Below are positions 17,345-27,743 of a stretch of 47,170 bases of DNA, one piece after another. Within the stretch, counting starts at the first letter, position 1; each line of letters begins with the position of its first letter. This DNA comes from Prevotellaceae bacterium (GTDB lineage: Bacteria > Bacteroidota > Bacteroidia > Bacteroidales > Bacteroidaceae). The notes beneath the pieces were generated by a model that worked only from the letters and a program-made list of their open reading frames with translations, did no database searches and had not been told where the DNA came from. The stretch covers positions 1-47,170 of the forward strand of contig JAQYPT010000098.1 of assembly GCA_028726625.1 (NCBI GenBank). Direction: 5' to 3'. The translations under genes and the position numbers were made by a program.

Positions 17345-17352
17345 CAAAAATA
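17345..17352 (-). promoter_or_regulatory. -7 element for the ATP-grasp gene
   Basis: Minus-strand TATTTTTG, 31 bp upstream of the ATG. A TTG at 17374-17376 is 21 bp further upstream, slightly too far for the consensus. Confidence 0.4.
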
Positions 17353-17383
17353 ATAAAAAAAGATGATATCTTGCAATATAGAG

Positions 17384-17414
17384 TTTGCAATTATAGAAAT
17401 AAATAGTATCTTTG
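17384..17414 (+). promoter_or_regulatory. Consensus promoter of the AAA ATPase gene
   Basis: TTTG (17384-17387), 19 bp, then TATCTTTG (17407-17414): a full consensus match. Transcription should start near 17421, 28 nt before the ATG at 17449. It is divergent to the ATP-grasp promoter. Confidence 0.75.
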
Positions 17415-17448
17415 CAGTGACGATTATGCAATTTAAAAGGATTTAGAA

Positions 17449-18636
17449 ATGGAATCTTTCTTCCGCACTCATAAGAACCTTGTAGAGCACACCAAAGCGC
17501 CAGTTCGTCGCACCCTCATGGATGAGATTGACTGGAACGACCGCTTGATAGGCATCAAGGGAACACGAGGCGTGGGAAAGACCACATTCTTGTTGCAATA
17601 CGCACAAGAAAATTTTGAGAGTACTGATCGACGCTGTCTGTACATCAACATGAACAACTTCTACTTCCAAGGTTGCGGAATAGATGATTTTGCAAAGCAA
17701 TTTGTTGAGCAGGGCGGTAAGGTACTGCTCATTGACCAAGTGTTCAAGCAGCCCAACTGGAGTGAGGAGCTAAGGCGATGCCACGACCGTTTTCCGGAAT
17801 TGAAGGTGATTTTCACCGGCTCGAGCGTAATGAGGCTCAAGGAAGAGAATCCCGAACTGAACGGCATCGTGAAGAGTTACAACCTGCGAGGGTTCTCGTT
17901 TCGCGAGTTTCTCAACCTCAAGACCAACAACCAGTTTACGCCTTACACGCTTGACGAGATACTCACGAATCACGAACACATCATCAAGCAAATCCTGCCA
18001 AAGGCCAGTCCGGCGAAATACTTCATGGACTACATCCACCATGGCTTCTACCCGTTCTTCCTGGAGAATCGCAATTTCTCGGAGAATCTGCTGAAGACCA
18101 TGAACATGATGACAGAGGTTGACATTCTGCTCATCAAGCAAATCGAACTGAAATACCTCACAAAAATCAAGAAGTTGTTCTACCTGTTGGCCACTGAAGG
18201 ACAGTGTGCGCCTAATATCAGCAATCTGGCGCACGAGATACATACCAGTCGCGCTACGGTGATGAATTACATCAAATACCTGGCCGATGCCCGATTGATT
18301 AACATCATCTATCCCATGGGCCAAGATTTCCCGAAGAAGCCCAGCAAAGTGATGATGCACAACACCAATCTGCAATATGTGATCTATCCGAACAAGGCAG
18401 ATACACAAGACTTGATGGAGACTTTCTTCGTGAACTGCATGTGGAAAGACCACACGGTGAACCAAGCTGGCAAAGACCGTTTCTACCTGGTTGACGGCAA
18501 ACAGAAGTTCAGAATTTGCGATGCAAAGAGCGAACATAAAATACATTATAGCAGTGATACCGTCTACGCCCGATACAACACTGAGGTGGGGCAAGACAAC
18601 CGCATCCCCCTATGGCTGTTTGGTTTTCTATATTGA
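17449..18636 (+). CDS. AAA-family ATPase (AAA_14-like, archaeal-ATPase type) with winged-helix-like C-terminus
   Basis: A 395-residue predicted ATPase of the family that often carries a DUF4143-like C-terminal part. Walker A is GTRGVGKTT (about residues 38-46). Walker B reads KVLLIDQVFKQPNW (about 91-104): the usual acidic pair is Asp-Gln rather than Asp-Glu. Sensor-like VIFTGSSVMRL and the family segment SYNLRGFSFREFLNL follow. A helix-turn-helix-like segment NISNLAHEIHTSRATVMNYIKYL lies at about 260-285. Members are widespread, solitary and uncharacterised; some have been proposed to act in stress or toxin-like roles, which I cannot test here. It has a strong promoter of its own and is probably monocistronic. 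Confidence 0.85.
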   Translation: MESFFRTHKNLVEHTKAPVRRTLMDEIDWNDRLIGIKGTRGVGKTTFLLQYAQENFESTDRRCLYINMNNFYFQGCGIDDFAKQFVEQGGKVLLIDQVFKQPNWSEELRRCHDRFPELKVIFTGSSVMRLKEENPELNGIVKSYNLRGFSFREFLNLKTNNQFTPYTLDEILTNHEHIIKQILPKASPAKYFMDYIHHGFYPFFLENRNFSENLLKTMNMMTEVDILLIKQIELKYLTKIKKLFYLLATEGQCAPNISNLAHEIHTSRATVMNYIKYLADARLINIIYPMGQDFPKKPSKVMMHNTNLQYVIYPNKADTQDLMETFFVNCMWKDHTVNQAGKDRFYLVDGKQKFRICDAKSEHKIHYSSDTVYARYNTEVGQDNRIPLWLFGFLY

Positions 18637-18759
18637 CAGGCGACAGAGGGGCGAATCAAGACAAGCGAACAAATAAATACAGCAATAAAAGAACAAGAGT
18701 AACAGTAGAGAATTAAAAGATTCATACGAAACATTTATTCATATTTTATTTATAACAAA

Positions 18760-21700
18760 ATGGCAAAAGAAAAAAAGTTTATCACTTGTGATGGTAACGA
18801 AGCCGCAGCTCATATCAGTTACATGTTTTCTGAGGTAGCTGCCATCTACCCCATCACACCGTCTTCTCCTATGGCCGAACATGTTGATACATGGGCTGCC
18901 AAGGGACGAAAGAACCTATTTGGTCAAACGGTTACGGTACAAGAAATGCAGTCGGAAGGAGGCGCAGCCGGTGCGGTGCATGGCTCTCTTCAATCAGGCG
19001 CATTGACCACAACCTATACAGCATCGCAGGGTTTGCTGCTCATGATACCAAACATGTACAAGATAGCTGGCGAACAGCTGCCTTGCGTCATCAACGTTTC
19101 GGCACGCACCGTTGCCACACACGCATTGTGTATCTTTGGTGACCACTCTGACGTAATGGCTTGCCGTCAAACCGGTTTTGCCATGTTCTGCGCTGGATCC
19201 GTTCAAGAGGTGATGGATTTGTCGACTGTACCTCATTTGGCTACCTTAAAGACAAGCATTCCTTTCATCAATTTCTTCGATGGTTTCCGCACTTCGCATG
19301 AGTATCAAAAAATTGAAATGATTGACGAAGAGGAAATCAAGAAGTTGATTGACTATGACGATATCAAACGTTTCCGCGATCGCGCACTCACACCAGAGCG
19401 CCCAGTAACCCGTGGTACGGCTGAAAACCCAGAAACATTCTTCACACATCGCGAAGCATGCAACAAGCATTATGAGGATGTGCCAGATGTTGTGGAAGGC
19501 TATCTGAAACAAATCTCTGAGCTTACAGGTCGCGAATACCACATCTTCTCTTATTATGGAGCAGAGGATGCAGAGAACATCATCATCTTGATGGGTTCGG
19601 CTACCGAAGCCGCTCGCGAGGTGATTGACCATCAGTTGAAGGAAGGTAAGAAGGTCGGAATGATTTCGGTACACCTCTATCGTCCATTCTCTGTTAAACA
19701 CCTGCTGGCTGCAGTGCCAAAGACTGTTAAGCGTATTGCAGTGCTGGATCGCACGAAAGAGCCAGGTGCCGAAGGCGAACCGCTGTACCTTGACGTGAAG
19801 AGTGCTTTCTATGACGTAGAAAACAAGCCACTGATTGTGGGTGGACGCTATGGACTGGGTTCAGCTGACATCACGCCAAGCCACATCATCTCTGTGTTTA
19901 ACAACCTGGAGATGAACGAGCCGAAGAACCACTTTACGGTTGGTATCGTTGATGACGTGACCTTTACTTCACTTCCTTTGCTCGAAGACATTCCTCTGGG
20001 AGCCGAAGGAACGTTCGAAGCTAAGTTCTTTGGACTGGGTGCCGACGGTACTGTAGGTGCCAACAAGAACTCTGTGAAGATTATCGGTGATAATACCGAT
20101 AAATATTGTCAGGCCTACTTCTCGTACGACTCGAAGAAGTCAGGAGGTTTCACCTGCTCACATCTTCGCTTTGGCGATCAGCCCATTCACTCTACCTACA
20201 AAGTAATCACACCTAACTTTGTGGCTTGCCACGTTCAGGCATACTTGAGAATGTATGACGTGATTCGCGGTCTGCGCAAGAATGGTACCTTCCTTTTGAA
20301 CACCGTATTTGAGGGAGAAGAGTTGGCCAACTTCATTCCAAACAGACTGAAGCGCTACTTTGCTCAAAACAACATTACGGTATATTACATCAACGCAACG
20401 AAGATTGCGCAAGAAATTGGTTTGGGCAACCGTACCAACACCATTCTACAGAGTGCCTTCTTCCGTATCACCGAGGTGATTCCTGTTGACCTTGCCGTTG
20501 AACAGATGAAGAAGTTCATCGTGAAGTCTTATGGTAATAAGGGACAGGACATTGTTGACAAGAACTACGCAGCTGTAGAACGCGGTGTGGAGTATCAGCA
20601 ATTGACGGTTGACCCAGCATGGGCAGACCTTGCAGATGAAGAAGAAGCACCAGAAGAGGATGTTCCGGCATACATCAAGGAAATCGTACGTCCTATCAAT
20701 GCACAGAATGGCGACTTGCTGAAAGTATCCGATTTCGTGAAATACGATATGATTGACGGTACCATGCTGAATGGTTCGTCTGCCTTCGAGAAGCGAGGCG
20801 TTGAAGCATTCAACCCCGAGTGGACTCCCGAAAACTGTATCCAGTGTAACAAATGTGCCTACGTTTGTCCTCACGCAGCCATTCGTCCATTTGTATTGGA
20901 TGAGGAAGAGGTGAAAGGCTTCAATGACAAGACCCTGGCTATGAAGGTTCCAAGACCGATGGCTGGCATGAACTTCCGCATTCAGGTAAGTGTACTCGAC
21001 TGTGTAGGTTGTGGTAACTGTGCCGATGTCTGCCCTGGAAACAAACAAGGTAAGGCATTGAAGATGGTTCCATTTACACGTGATGAGAAGATGATTGAGA
21101 ACTGGAACTACCTCACCAAGAATGTAAAGAGCAAACAACATCTTGTTGATATCCAGAGCAATGTGAAGAATTCTCAATTTGCACAACCTCTGTTTGAGTT
21201 CTCGGGTGCATGTGCCGGATGTGGTGAAACACCTTATGTAAAATTGGTTTCACAATTGTTTGGCGATCGTGAAATGCTTGCCAACGCAACAGGTTGTTCA
21301 TCCATTTACTCTGCATCACTGCCTTCAACACCGTATACGACCAATGCAGACGGTAAGGGGCCGGCCTTTGCCAACTCATTGTTTGAAGACTTCTGCGAAT
21401 TTGGTATGGGTATGGTAATGGGCAACAAGAAGATGCGTGACCGTCTTGCTCTCCTACTCGAGCAACTGGCAGAAAAAGAAGATTCGTCTAACGAGTTGAA
21501 AGAGGCCGTTCAGAAGTGGATGGAAGCGAAAGAAGATGCTCAAGGCTCTAAGGAAGCCACAGAACAACTCAAGCCTCTTATCAAAGCAGGTGCAGAGAAA
21601 GGTTGCGACACTTGCAAAGAACTGATGACACTTGAGCACTACCTCATCAAACGTTCACAGTGGATTATTGGTGGTGACGGTGCATCGTATGACATCGGTT

Positions 21701-22440
21701 TCGGTGGACTCGACCACGTTATCGCATCCGGTGAAGATGTTAACGTCTTAGTTCTCGATACGGAAGTTTACTCGAATACGGGCGGACAGAGTTCAAAGGC
21801 AACACCGCTTGGTGCCATTGCTCAATTCGCTGCCCAAGGAAAGCGCATCCGCAAGAAGGACTTAGGCCTGATGGCTACGACCTATGGGTATGTGTATGTT
21901 GCACAAATAGCAATGGGTGCCGACCAGGCTCAAACGCTGAAAGCCATTCGTGAAGCAGAGGCTTATCCCGGACCATCGCTCATCATCGCCTATTCACCCT
22001 GTATCAACCACGGCTTGAAAGCCAAGGGTGGCATGGGTAAGAGCCAGGCAGAGGAAGCTCGTGCCGTTGCTTGCGGTTACTGGCACTTGTGGAGATACAA
22101 TCCTCAGCTGGCCGATGAAGGCAAGAATCCATTCGTACTCGACTCTAAAGAACCAGACTGGAGCAAGTTCCGCGATTTCTTATTGGGTGAAGTTCGCTAC
22201 CTGTCTGTGAAGAAAGCATATCCTCATGAAGCCGATGAACTGTTCCAAGCTGCAGAAGATATGGCGAAACTGCGCTATAACAGCTATGTTCGCAAATCGC
22301 AAGAGGATTGGAGTATGTCAAATGGAGAAGTTGACAAAACCGCCAATGAGGATCCTAATACAGCCGAAGCTACAGAAAAAGTAGTAGCAAGTGAGCCGAA
22401 GGAAGATTCAAAGGCCGAGCATGTTGATGCAAAATCTTAA
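18760..22440 (+). CDS. nifJ: Pyruvate:ferredoxin (flavodoxin) oxidoreductase
   Basis: A 1226-residue single-chain PFOR that converts pyruvate and CoA to acetyl-CoA and CO2 while reducing ferredoxin, central to anaerobic energy metabolism. The N-terminal domain starts with the pyruvate-binding IYPITPSSPMAEHVDTWA. A ferredoxin-type insert carries CIQCNKCAYVCP and CVGCGNCADVCPGNKQG, both four-Cys [4Fe-4S] motifs. CAGCGETPYVK starts the thiamine diphosphate domain, which has GGDGASYDIGFGGLDHV and TEVYSNTGGQSSKATPLG. The core ends near residue 1180; the last 40 or so residues (from about NGEVDKTANEDPN) are acidic and low-complexity, longer than usual. No clear promoter box is visible in the 123-bp gap upstream; a strong terminator follows. 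Confidence 0.97.
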   Translation: MAKEKKFITCDGNEAAAHISYMFSEVAAIYPITPSSPMAEHVDTWAAKGRKNLFGQTVTVQEMQSEGGAAGAVHGSLQSGALTTTYTASQGLLLMIPNMYKIAGEQLPCVINVSARTVATHALCIFGDHSDVMACRQTGFAMFCAGSVQEVMDLSTVPHLATLKTSIPFINFFDGFRTSHEYQKIEMIDEEEIKKLIDYDDIKRFRDRALTPERPVTRGTAENPETFFTHREACNKHYEDVPDVVEGYLKQISELTGREYHIFSYYGAEDAENIIILMGSATEAAREVIDHQLKEGKKVGMISVHLYRPFSVKHLLAAVPKTVKRIAVLDRTKEPGAEGEPLYLDVKSAFYDVENKPLIVGGRYGLGSADITPSHIISVFNNLEMNEPKNHFTVGIVDDVTFTSLPLLEDIPLGAEGTFEAKFFGLGADGTVGANKNSVKIIGDNTDKYCQAYFSYDSKKSGGFTCSHLRFGDQPIHSTYKVITPNFVACHVQAYLRMYDVIRGLRKNGTFLLNTVFEGEELANFIPNRLKRYFAQNNITVYYINATKIAQEIGLGNRTNTILQSAFFRITEVIPVDLAVEQMKKFIVKSYGNKGQDIVDKNYAAVERGVEYQQLTVDPAWADLADEEEAPEEDVPAYIKEIVRPINAQNGDLLKVSDFVKYDMIDGTMLNGSSAFEKRGVEAFNPEWTPENCIQCNKCAYVCPHAAIRPFVLDEEEVKGFNDKTLAMKVPRPMAGMNFRIQVSVLDCVGCGNCADVCPGNKQGKALKMVPFTRDEKMIENWNYLTKNVKSKQHLVDIQSNVKNSQFAQPLFEFSGACAGCGETPYVKLVSQLFGDREMLANATGCSSIYSASLPSTPYTTNADGKGPAFANSLFEDFCEFGMGMVMGNKKMRDRLALLLEQLAEKEDSSNELKEAVQKWMEAKEDAQGSKEATEQLKPLIKAGAEKGCDTCKELMTLEHYLIKRSQWIIGGDGASYDIGFGGLDHVIASGEDVNVLVLDTEVYSNTGGQSSKATPLGAIAQFAAQGKRIRKKDLGLMATTYGYVYVAQIAMGADQAQTLKAIREAEAYPGPSLIIAYSPCINHGLKAKGGMGKSQAEEARAVACGYWHLWRYNPQLADEGKNPFVLDSKEPDWSKFRDFLLGEVRYLSVKKAYPHEADELFQAAEDMAKLRYNSYVRKSQEDWSMSNGEVDKTANEDPNTAEATEKVVASEPKEDSKAEHVDAKS

Positions 22441-22468
22441 GCAAGAAACATAGCTCATCATATTTAGA

Positions 22469-22508
22469 AAAGAGGGAGTATCAGCAACACGATACCCCTC
22501 TTTTTTTC
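22469..22508 (+). terminator. Intrinsic terminator of nifJ
   Basis: Arms 22469-22482 and 22491-22503 pair with one bulge, loop of 8 nt, followed by seven or more T residues. It starts 29 bp after the stop. The stretch 22509-22783 between it and the rho promoter shows no gene. Confidence 0.88.
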
Positions 22509-22783
22509 TTATTTCACGATGGATTCAAGATGAATGAACCAATCCTTGGCTTTCCAAGAATGATTATGAAGGAGTATGGTTCATCAAGTTCAGCAAAATT
22601 TGCAGCGTGATACGTCTAATACAGCACTTAAAAATATCTAACGAACGAGACTTCTGTATAGATTTAAGCCTCATTTGGCATGAGAACCAGTTAATAGAAG
22701 TCTAATGCCCACACTATCTGTTAACAAAATTTAAAGGCGGTAAAAAGTATTGGTAGGTGACCGTATGCTGCATTCTTTTTTTG

Positions 22784-22791
22784 TATCTTTG
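22784..22791 (+). promoter_or_regulatory. rho: -7 element of the rho operon
   Basis: TATCTTTG followed by CAAG, 74 bp upstream of the rho ATG. The -33 element at the expected place is poor. In many bacteria rho is autoregulated through its leader; the predicted leader here is about 68 nt and shows no obvious attenuator hairpin. Confidence 0.5.
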
Positions 22792-22865
22792 CAAGCAAAT
22801 AAAAACATACTAAGTCGTTTCTCTTCTGAAACGCAGAAATTTCTATCAACACTTATTATACAACA

Positions 22866-24863
22866 ATGTATAGCAAAGACGAATTATCATCTAAAGATAT
22901 CCAGGAATTGTCGGATATCGCTCAAAAACTGGGTGCCGAATTTGACCACACCGATACGCCAGAAGAAATCATATATTCAATACTCGATAAACAAGCAATG
23001 TCAGAAACAGATGAAAACGCCACGGGAACCAAGCGGCGGCGTGTACGCATACCGGTACGTGAGACTGACAGAGTTTACTCGGTGAATGGGAAAGAGGGTG
23101 AGAACTTCGACCTGAAAAAGAAAAAACCAGCCAGCGAGCCAACTTCCTTATTTAAAGAGGATGATATGAGCAAAGATGATACTTCGACACAAGAAGAGCA
23201 GGAACTGACACCAGAAGAAGAACTTGCAGCCATTCCTAAGCATAGGGGAAGGAAGACAAAACGCGAGCTTGAACTTCTTGCAATGATTGATGCCAAGAAG
23301 GAAGAGAACCAAGAAGATACAGAAAAACAAGAAAAAGAGGCAGAAGATAACGACGATACCGAAGCATCACGCTCAAATGAAGCATATGATGAGGTGGATG
23401 AAAAAGATTCTGAGAACGCGGAAGAAGAGACTTCAGAGGCAAATTCAGAAGACACAATTCATAAAGACTCTAGTATGAGTAACTTACTGGAACGCTTACA
23501 AGCGAAAGTGAATGCGCACAACGAAAACGAACAGGAACGTCGCGAGGCCATCGCAGAAGGCATTTGGGAAGGAGATCCTGCCGATGGTACAGACTTTATC
23601 GTTGTGCAAGACTTACCCATCGTAGATCAAGGTGCGGTGCCAAGTTATGACATGTTTGACAATCCAACCACACCCATCATGCCACCGGCGTCATACCAAA
23701 CGCCTGTAAACACAAACGCTTCCAACCAGCCTGCATACGACTTCTCTGACATTATTGAAGCAAATGGTGTCCTGGAAATCATGCCAGATGGCTATGGATT
23801 CTTACGTTCAAGTGACTACAATTATCTGTCTTCGCCTGACGATGTGTACGTGGCTAGCTCACAAATCAAGAAGTATGGCTTGAAGACGGGTGACGTGGTA
23901 CAATGTCATGTTCGCCCTCCACATGACGGAGAGAAGTACTTCCCACTGACCAACATCGACAAGATCAACGGAAGAAACCCAAATGAGATTCGTGACAGAA
24001 TACAATTTGAACATCTCACTCCGCTCTTCCCAGAAGAGAAATTCACACTCTGTGGTGACAAAGCAACGACCAATCTGTCTACAAGGGTGGTCGACCTCTT
24101 CTCGCCTATCGGTAAAGGTCAGCGCGCCTTGATAGTCGCTCAACCCAAGACCGGTAAGACCATCTTGATGAAGGATATTGCCAATGCCATCGCTGCCAAC
24201 CACCCCGAAGCTTATTTGATGATGCTTTTAATCGACGAACGTCCAGAGGAAGTGACCGACATGGCGCGAACTGTGAATGCAGAGGTCATCGCATCAACAT
24301 TTGATGAGCCGGCAGAACGACATGTTAAGATTGCCGGAATCGTGCTTGAGAAAGCCAAACGGATGGTTGAATGTGGGCATGATGTGGTGATATTCCTCGA
24401 CTCCATTACCCGTTTGGCCCGCGCCTACAACACAGTAAGCCCTGCATCAGGCAAGGTATTGACGGGTGGTGTGGATGCAAACGCATTACAAAAGCCGAAA
24501 CGATTCTTTGGTGCAGCCCGCAATATAGAAGGTGGTGGATCACTGACCATCATCGCTACAGCACTGATTGATACGGGCAGTAAGATGGATGAGGTAATCT
24601 TCGAAGAGTTCAAGGGTACCGGCAACATGGAACTTCAATTAGACCGATCACTTTCTAACAAGCGCATCTTCCCGGCTGTCAACCTGGTTGCATCGAGCAC
24701 CCGTCGTGACGATTTGCTACAAGACAAGACCACACTGGATAGAATGTGGATTCTGCGCAAGTATATTGCCGACATGAACCCAATTGAAGCAATGAACTCA
24801 ATTCATGACAGAATGATAAGAACCCACAGCAATGACGAGTTCTTGATGTCAATGAACTCATGA
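22866..24863 (+). CDS. rho: Transcription termination factor Rho with long disordered insert
   Basis: A 665-residue hexameric RNA translocase that terminates transcription, against about 420 residues in E. coli. Residues 1 to about 45 form the small N-terminal helical domain. About 45-290 is a low-complexity, charged segment rich in Glu, Asp and Lys, predicted disordered. The cold-shock-like RNA-binding domain follows ([20 protein letters not shown], about 297-365). The ATPase has Walker [11 protein letters not shown] (about 425-434), Walker [16 protein letters not shown] (about 507) and the Q-loop/R-loop region [20 protein letters not shown]. In Bacteroides thetaiotaomicron a comparable insert is known to drive Rho phase separation; the same role here is inferred. 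The stop overlaps the first possible uvrA ATG, so the genes are co-transcribed. Confidence 0.97.
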   Translation: MYSKDELSSKDIQELSDIAQKLGAEFDHTDTPEEIIYSILDKQAMSETDENATGTKRRRVRIPVRETDRVYSVNGKEGENFDLKKKKPASEPTSLFKEDDMSKDDTSTQEEQELTPEEELAAIPKHRGRKTKRELELLAMIDAKKEENQEDTEKQEKEAEDNDDTEASRSNEAYDEVDEKDSENAEEETSEANSEDTIHKDSSMSNLLERLQAKVNAHNENEQERREAIAEGIWEGDPADGTDFIVVQDLPIVDQGAVPSYDMFDNPTTPIMPPASYQTPVNTNASNQPAYDFSDIIEANGVLEIMPDGYGFLRSSDYNYLSSPDDVYVASSQIKKYGLKTGDVVQCHVRPPHDGEKYFPLTNIDKINGRNPNEIRDRIQFEHLTPLFPEEKFTLCGDKATTNLSTRVVDLFSPIGKGQRALIVAQPKTGKTILMKDIANAIAANHPEAYLMMLLIDERPEEVTDMARTVNAEVIASTFDEPAERHVKIAGIVLEKAKRMVECGHDVVIFLDSITRLARAYNTVSPASGKVLTGGVDANALQKPKRFFGAARNIEGGGSLTIIATALIDTGSKMDEVIFEEFKGTGNMELQLDRSLSNKRIFPAVNLVASSTRRDDLLQDKTTLDRMWILRKYIADMNPIEAMNSIHDRMIRTHSNDEFLMSMNS

Positions 24864-27691
24864 TAATGAACGAATATATTGAAATAAAAGGTGCCCGTGT
24901 CAACAATCTGAAGAACATCAGCATCAATATTCCTCGAAATCAATTTATTGTTATAGCCGGCCTATCGGGTTCCGGCAAATCATCCTTGGCCTTCGACACA
25001 TTATATGCCGAAGGCCAACGTCGCTATGTAGAATCACTTTCCTCCTATGCAAGACAGTTCTTGGGGCGCATGAGCAAACCCGAATGTGACTTCATCAAGG
25101 GACTGCCGCCTGCCATCGCCATTGAACAGAAAGTGATTTCTCGCAATCCTCGAAGCACAGTTGGCACGTCTACCGAAATATACGAATATCTCCGTTTGCT
25201 TTTTGCCCGCATTGGTAAGACATTCTCTCCCATCAGTGGCGAAGAGGTAAAGAAACATTCAACTAACGACATCGTCAACTGTACGCAACAATACTCTAAG
25301 GGAACCAAGTTTGCCATCCTGGCTCCATTGCACCTGATTGAAGGCAGAACGCTGGAGAAACAACTTGAAATGGAAATTCAAGAGGGCTACACTCGTCTTT
25401 GGTTCAAGAATGATTTCGTGCGGATAGACGACTTTCTGGCTGACAAGGAAGCGTTGGAAAAAGCAAAGGTTGATGAGATTTTCCTATTGATTGACCGCCT
25501 GTCTGTTGACGACGCCAAGGATGTGATCTCCCGATTGATAGACTCAGCCGAAACTGCTTTCTACGAAGGACGTGGTGAATGCCAATTGGTGTTCTTCCCC
25601 TCCAACATAACTTATGAGTTTTCCATGCGTTATGAAGCTGACGGAATGACCTTCGAGGAACCCAATGACAACATGTTTTCATTCAATTCTCCATTGGGAG
25701 CATGCCCCACTTGCGAAGGGTTTGGCAGCATCATAGGTATTGATGAAAAACTGGTCATTCCCAACTCTACCCTCAGCGTCTACGATGGTTGTGTACAATG
25801 TTGGCACGGCGAAAAGATGGGCCAGTGGAAAGATGAGTTTTGTCGACGCGCGAAACGAGACAATTTCCCGATATTCAAGCCCTACCTGGAGTTGACAAGA
25901 AAGGAAAAAGACATGCTGTGGCATGGCTTACCATCCGACATGCACGAAGACGAGCGTGACCGAGTGAGCATTGATGCCTTTTTCCAAATGGTGAAAGAGA
26001 ATCAATACAAGATTCAATACCGTGTGATGATGAGTCGCTATCGGGGCAGAACCACTTGTCCAACCTGTCATGGCACACGCCTCAAAAGAGAGGCCAGTTG
26101 GGTGAAAATCAATGGTATGAGCATCACTGACCTGGTAGAAATGTCCATCACCAACCTCCATGCGTGGTTCAAACAGCTCGCCTTAGACGACCATGACGCA
26201 GAGATTGGCAAACGATTGCTCACCGAAATCAACAACCGATTGCAGTTTCTCATTGACGTGGGTCTGGGCTACCTCACGCTCAACCGCCAATCCAACACGT
26301 TGAGTGGCGGTGAGAGTCAGCGCATCAACCTCACTACCTCACTGGGAAGTTCCTTGGTGGGATCACTTTATATCCTGGATGAACCCAGCATTGGCCTGCA
26401 TAGTCGCGATACCAAACGATTAATCAGTGTGCTAAAAAAACTACAAGCACTGGGCAATACCGTCATTGTTGTCGAGCATGACAAGGAAATCATGCAAGCC
26501 GCAGACACCTTGATAGATGTAGGTCCCAATGCGGGTAGACTGGGTGGAGAAATTGTTTTCAATGGATCCATCAAAGATATTGACCGCAATAAGGAGCAAT
26601 TTGCCAAACAATTTTCTCGCTCTCACACCATTCAATACCTCACAGGAAAAGAAACAATCGACAAACCCAGTTCTCGAAGGTCATGGAACATGGCCATCGA
26701 ACTGAAAGGTGCCAGACAAAACAACTTAAAGGGAATTGATGTAAAGTTTCCGCTGAACGTGCTGGATGTGGTGACTGGCGTTAGCGGATCGGGTAAATCA
26801 ACCTTAGTAAAGGGCATTCTCTACCCCGCCTTGAAACGACATTTGAATGAGGTAGCCGATCAGCCTGGCGAATATATTTCGCTGGAAGGCGACTGGAAAC
26901 GCATTGAGCATGTAGAGTTTGTTGACCAAAATCCCATAGGCAAGAGCACGCGCAGCAATGCGGCAACCTACGTCAAGGCCTACGATGCCATCAGACAATT
27001 GTTTGCAGAACAACCGCTTGCCAAGCAAATGGGCTTCTCACCACAATACTTCTCCTTCAACACCGAAGGCGGTAGATGCGAAGAATGTAAGGGCGCAGGA
27101 ACCATCACCGTTGAGATGCAGTTTATGGCCGACCTCGAATTGGAATGCGAAGTGTGCCATGGTCAACGATTCAAGAAGGACATACTGGATGTGCGGGTAG
27201 ATGGAAAAAACATCAATGACGTGCTGAACATGACAGTTACAGAGGCACTTGAGTTCTTCAATCGCTTGAATGAGAAAACGGTGGTCAACCGACTGCAACC
27301 GCTGGATGACGTGGGATTGGGATACATCAAGTTGGGACAAAGCTCATCTACGCTTTCGGGTGGTGAAAACCAACGCGTAAAACTGGCTTACTTCATTGGG
27401 CGCGAGAAGCAAGAACCTACCTTATTTATCTTTGACGAGCCAACCACCGGACTACATTATCTGGACATCAAACGTTTGCTCTCGGCATTCGACGCATTGA
27501 TAGAACGAGGGCACTCCATCATCGTCATCGAACACAATCTTGATGTCATCAACTATGCCGATTATGTCATCGACCTTGGTCCGGACGGAGGTGACAAGGG
27601 CGGCTCATTGGTCGTCGCAGGCACACCTGAAGAGGTAGCCAACTGTAAGGCAAGTCTTACGGGGCAGTACCTTAAAGCTGAGCAGTCGTAA
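24860..27691 (+). CDS. uvrA: Excinuclease ABC subunit A
   Basis: A 943-residue DNA damage sensor of nucleotide excision repair. It holds two ABC ATPase modules. The first has [20 protein letters not shown], zinc-finger cysteines at CPTCEGFG and CPTCHGTRL, and signature [13 protein letters not shown] followed by [11 protein letters not shown]. The second has [27 protein letters not shown] with CEVCHGQRF, signature [14 protein letters not shown] and [11 protein letters not shown]. Length is typical. The ATG at 24860 overlaps the rho stop as ATGA; a second ATG at 24866 (MNEYIEIKG) is equally likely. The coupling to rho is tight, which links transcription termination and repair in one operon. Confidence 0.97.
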   Translation: MIMNEYIEIKGARVNNLKNISINIPRNQFIVIAGLSGSGKSSLAFDTLYAEGQRRYVESLSSYARQFLGRMSKPECDFIKGLPPAIAIEQKVISRNPRSTVGTSTEIYEYLRLLFARIGKTFSPISGEEVKKHSTNDIVNCTQQYSKGTKFAILAPLHLIEGRTLEKQLEMEIQEGYTRLWFKNDFVRIDDFLADKEALEKAKVDEIFLLIDRLSVDDAKDVISRLIDSAETAFYEGRGECQLVFFPSNITYEFSMRYEADGMTFEEPNDNMFSFNSPLGACPTCEGFGSIIGIDEKLVIPNSTLSVYDGCVQCWHGEKMGQWKDEFCRRAKRDNFPIFKPYLELTRKEKDMLWHGLPSDMHEDERDRVSIDAFFQMVKENQYKIQYRVMMSRYRGRTTCPTCHGTRLKREASWVKINGMSITDLVEMSITNLHAWFKQLALDDHDAEIGKRLLTEINNRLQFLIDVGLGYLTLNRQSNTLSGGESQRINLTTSLGSSLVGSLYILDEPSIGLHSRDTKRLISVLKKLQALGNTVIVVEHDKEIMQAADTLIDVGPNAGRLGGEIVFNGSIKDIDRNKEQFAKQFSRSHTIQYLTGKETIDKPSSRRSWNMAIELKGARQNNLKGIDVKFPLNVLDVVTGVSGSGKSTLVKGILYPALKRHLNEVADQPGEYISLEGDWKRIEHVEFVDQNPIGKSTRSNAATYVKAYDAIRQLFAEQPLAKQMGFSPQYFSFNTEGGRCEECKGAGTITVEMQFMADLELECEVCHGQRFKKDILDVRVDGKNINDVLNMTVTEALEFFNRLNEKTVVNRLQPLDDVGLGYIKLGQSSSTLSGGENQRVKLAYFIGREKQEPTLFIFDEPTTGLHYLDIKRLLSAFDALIERGHSIIVIEHNLDVINYADYVIDLGPDGGDKGGSLVVAGTPEEVANCKASLTGQYLKAEQS

Positions 27692-27743
27692 CAACCAACT
27701 GAACTCATCTCAAACGAAATCATTCCCATTATTTCAATCAACC

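Noticed and set aside
20446..21186. Long antisense frame within nifJ
   Set aside because: It lies over well conserved PFOR sequence and has no motif, promoter or plausible product.
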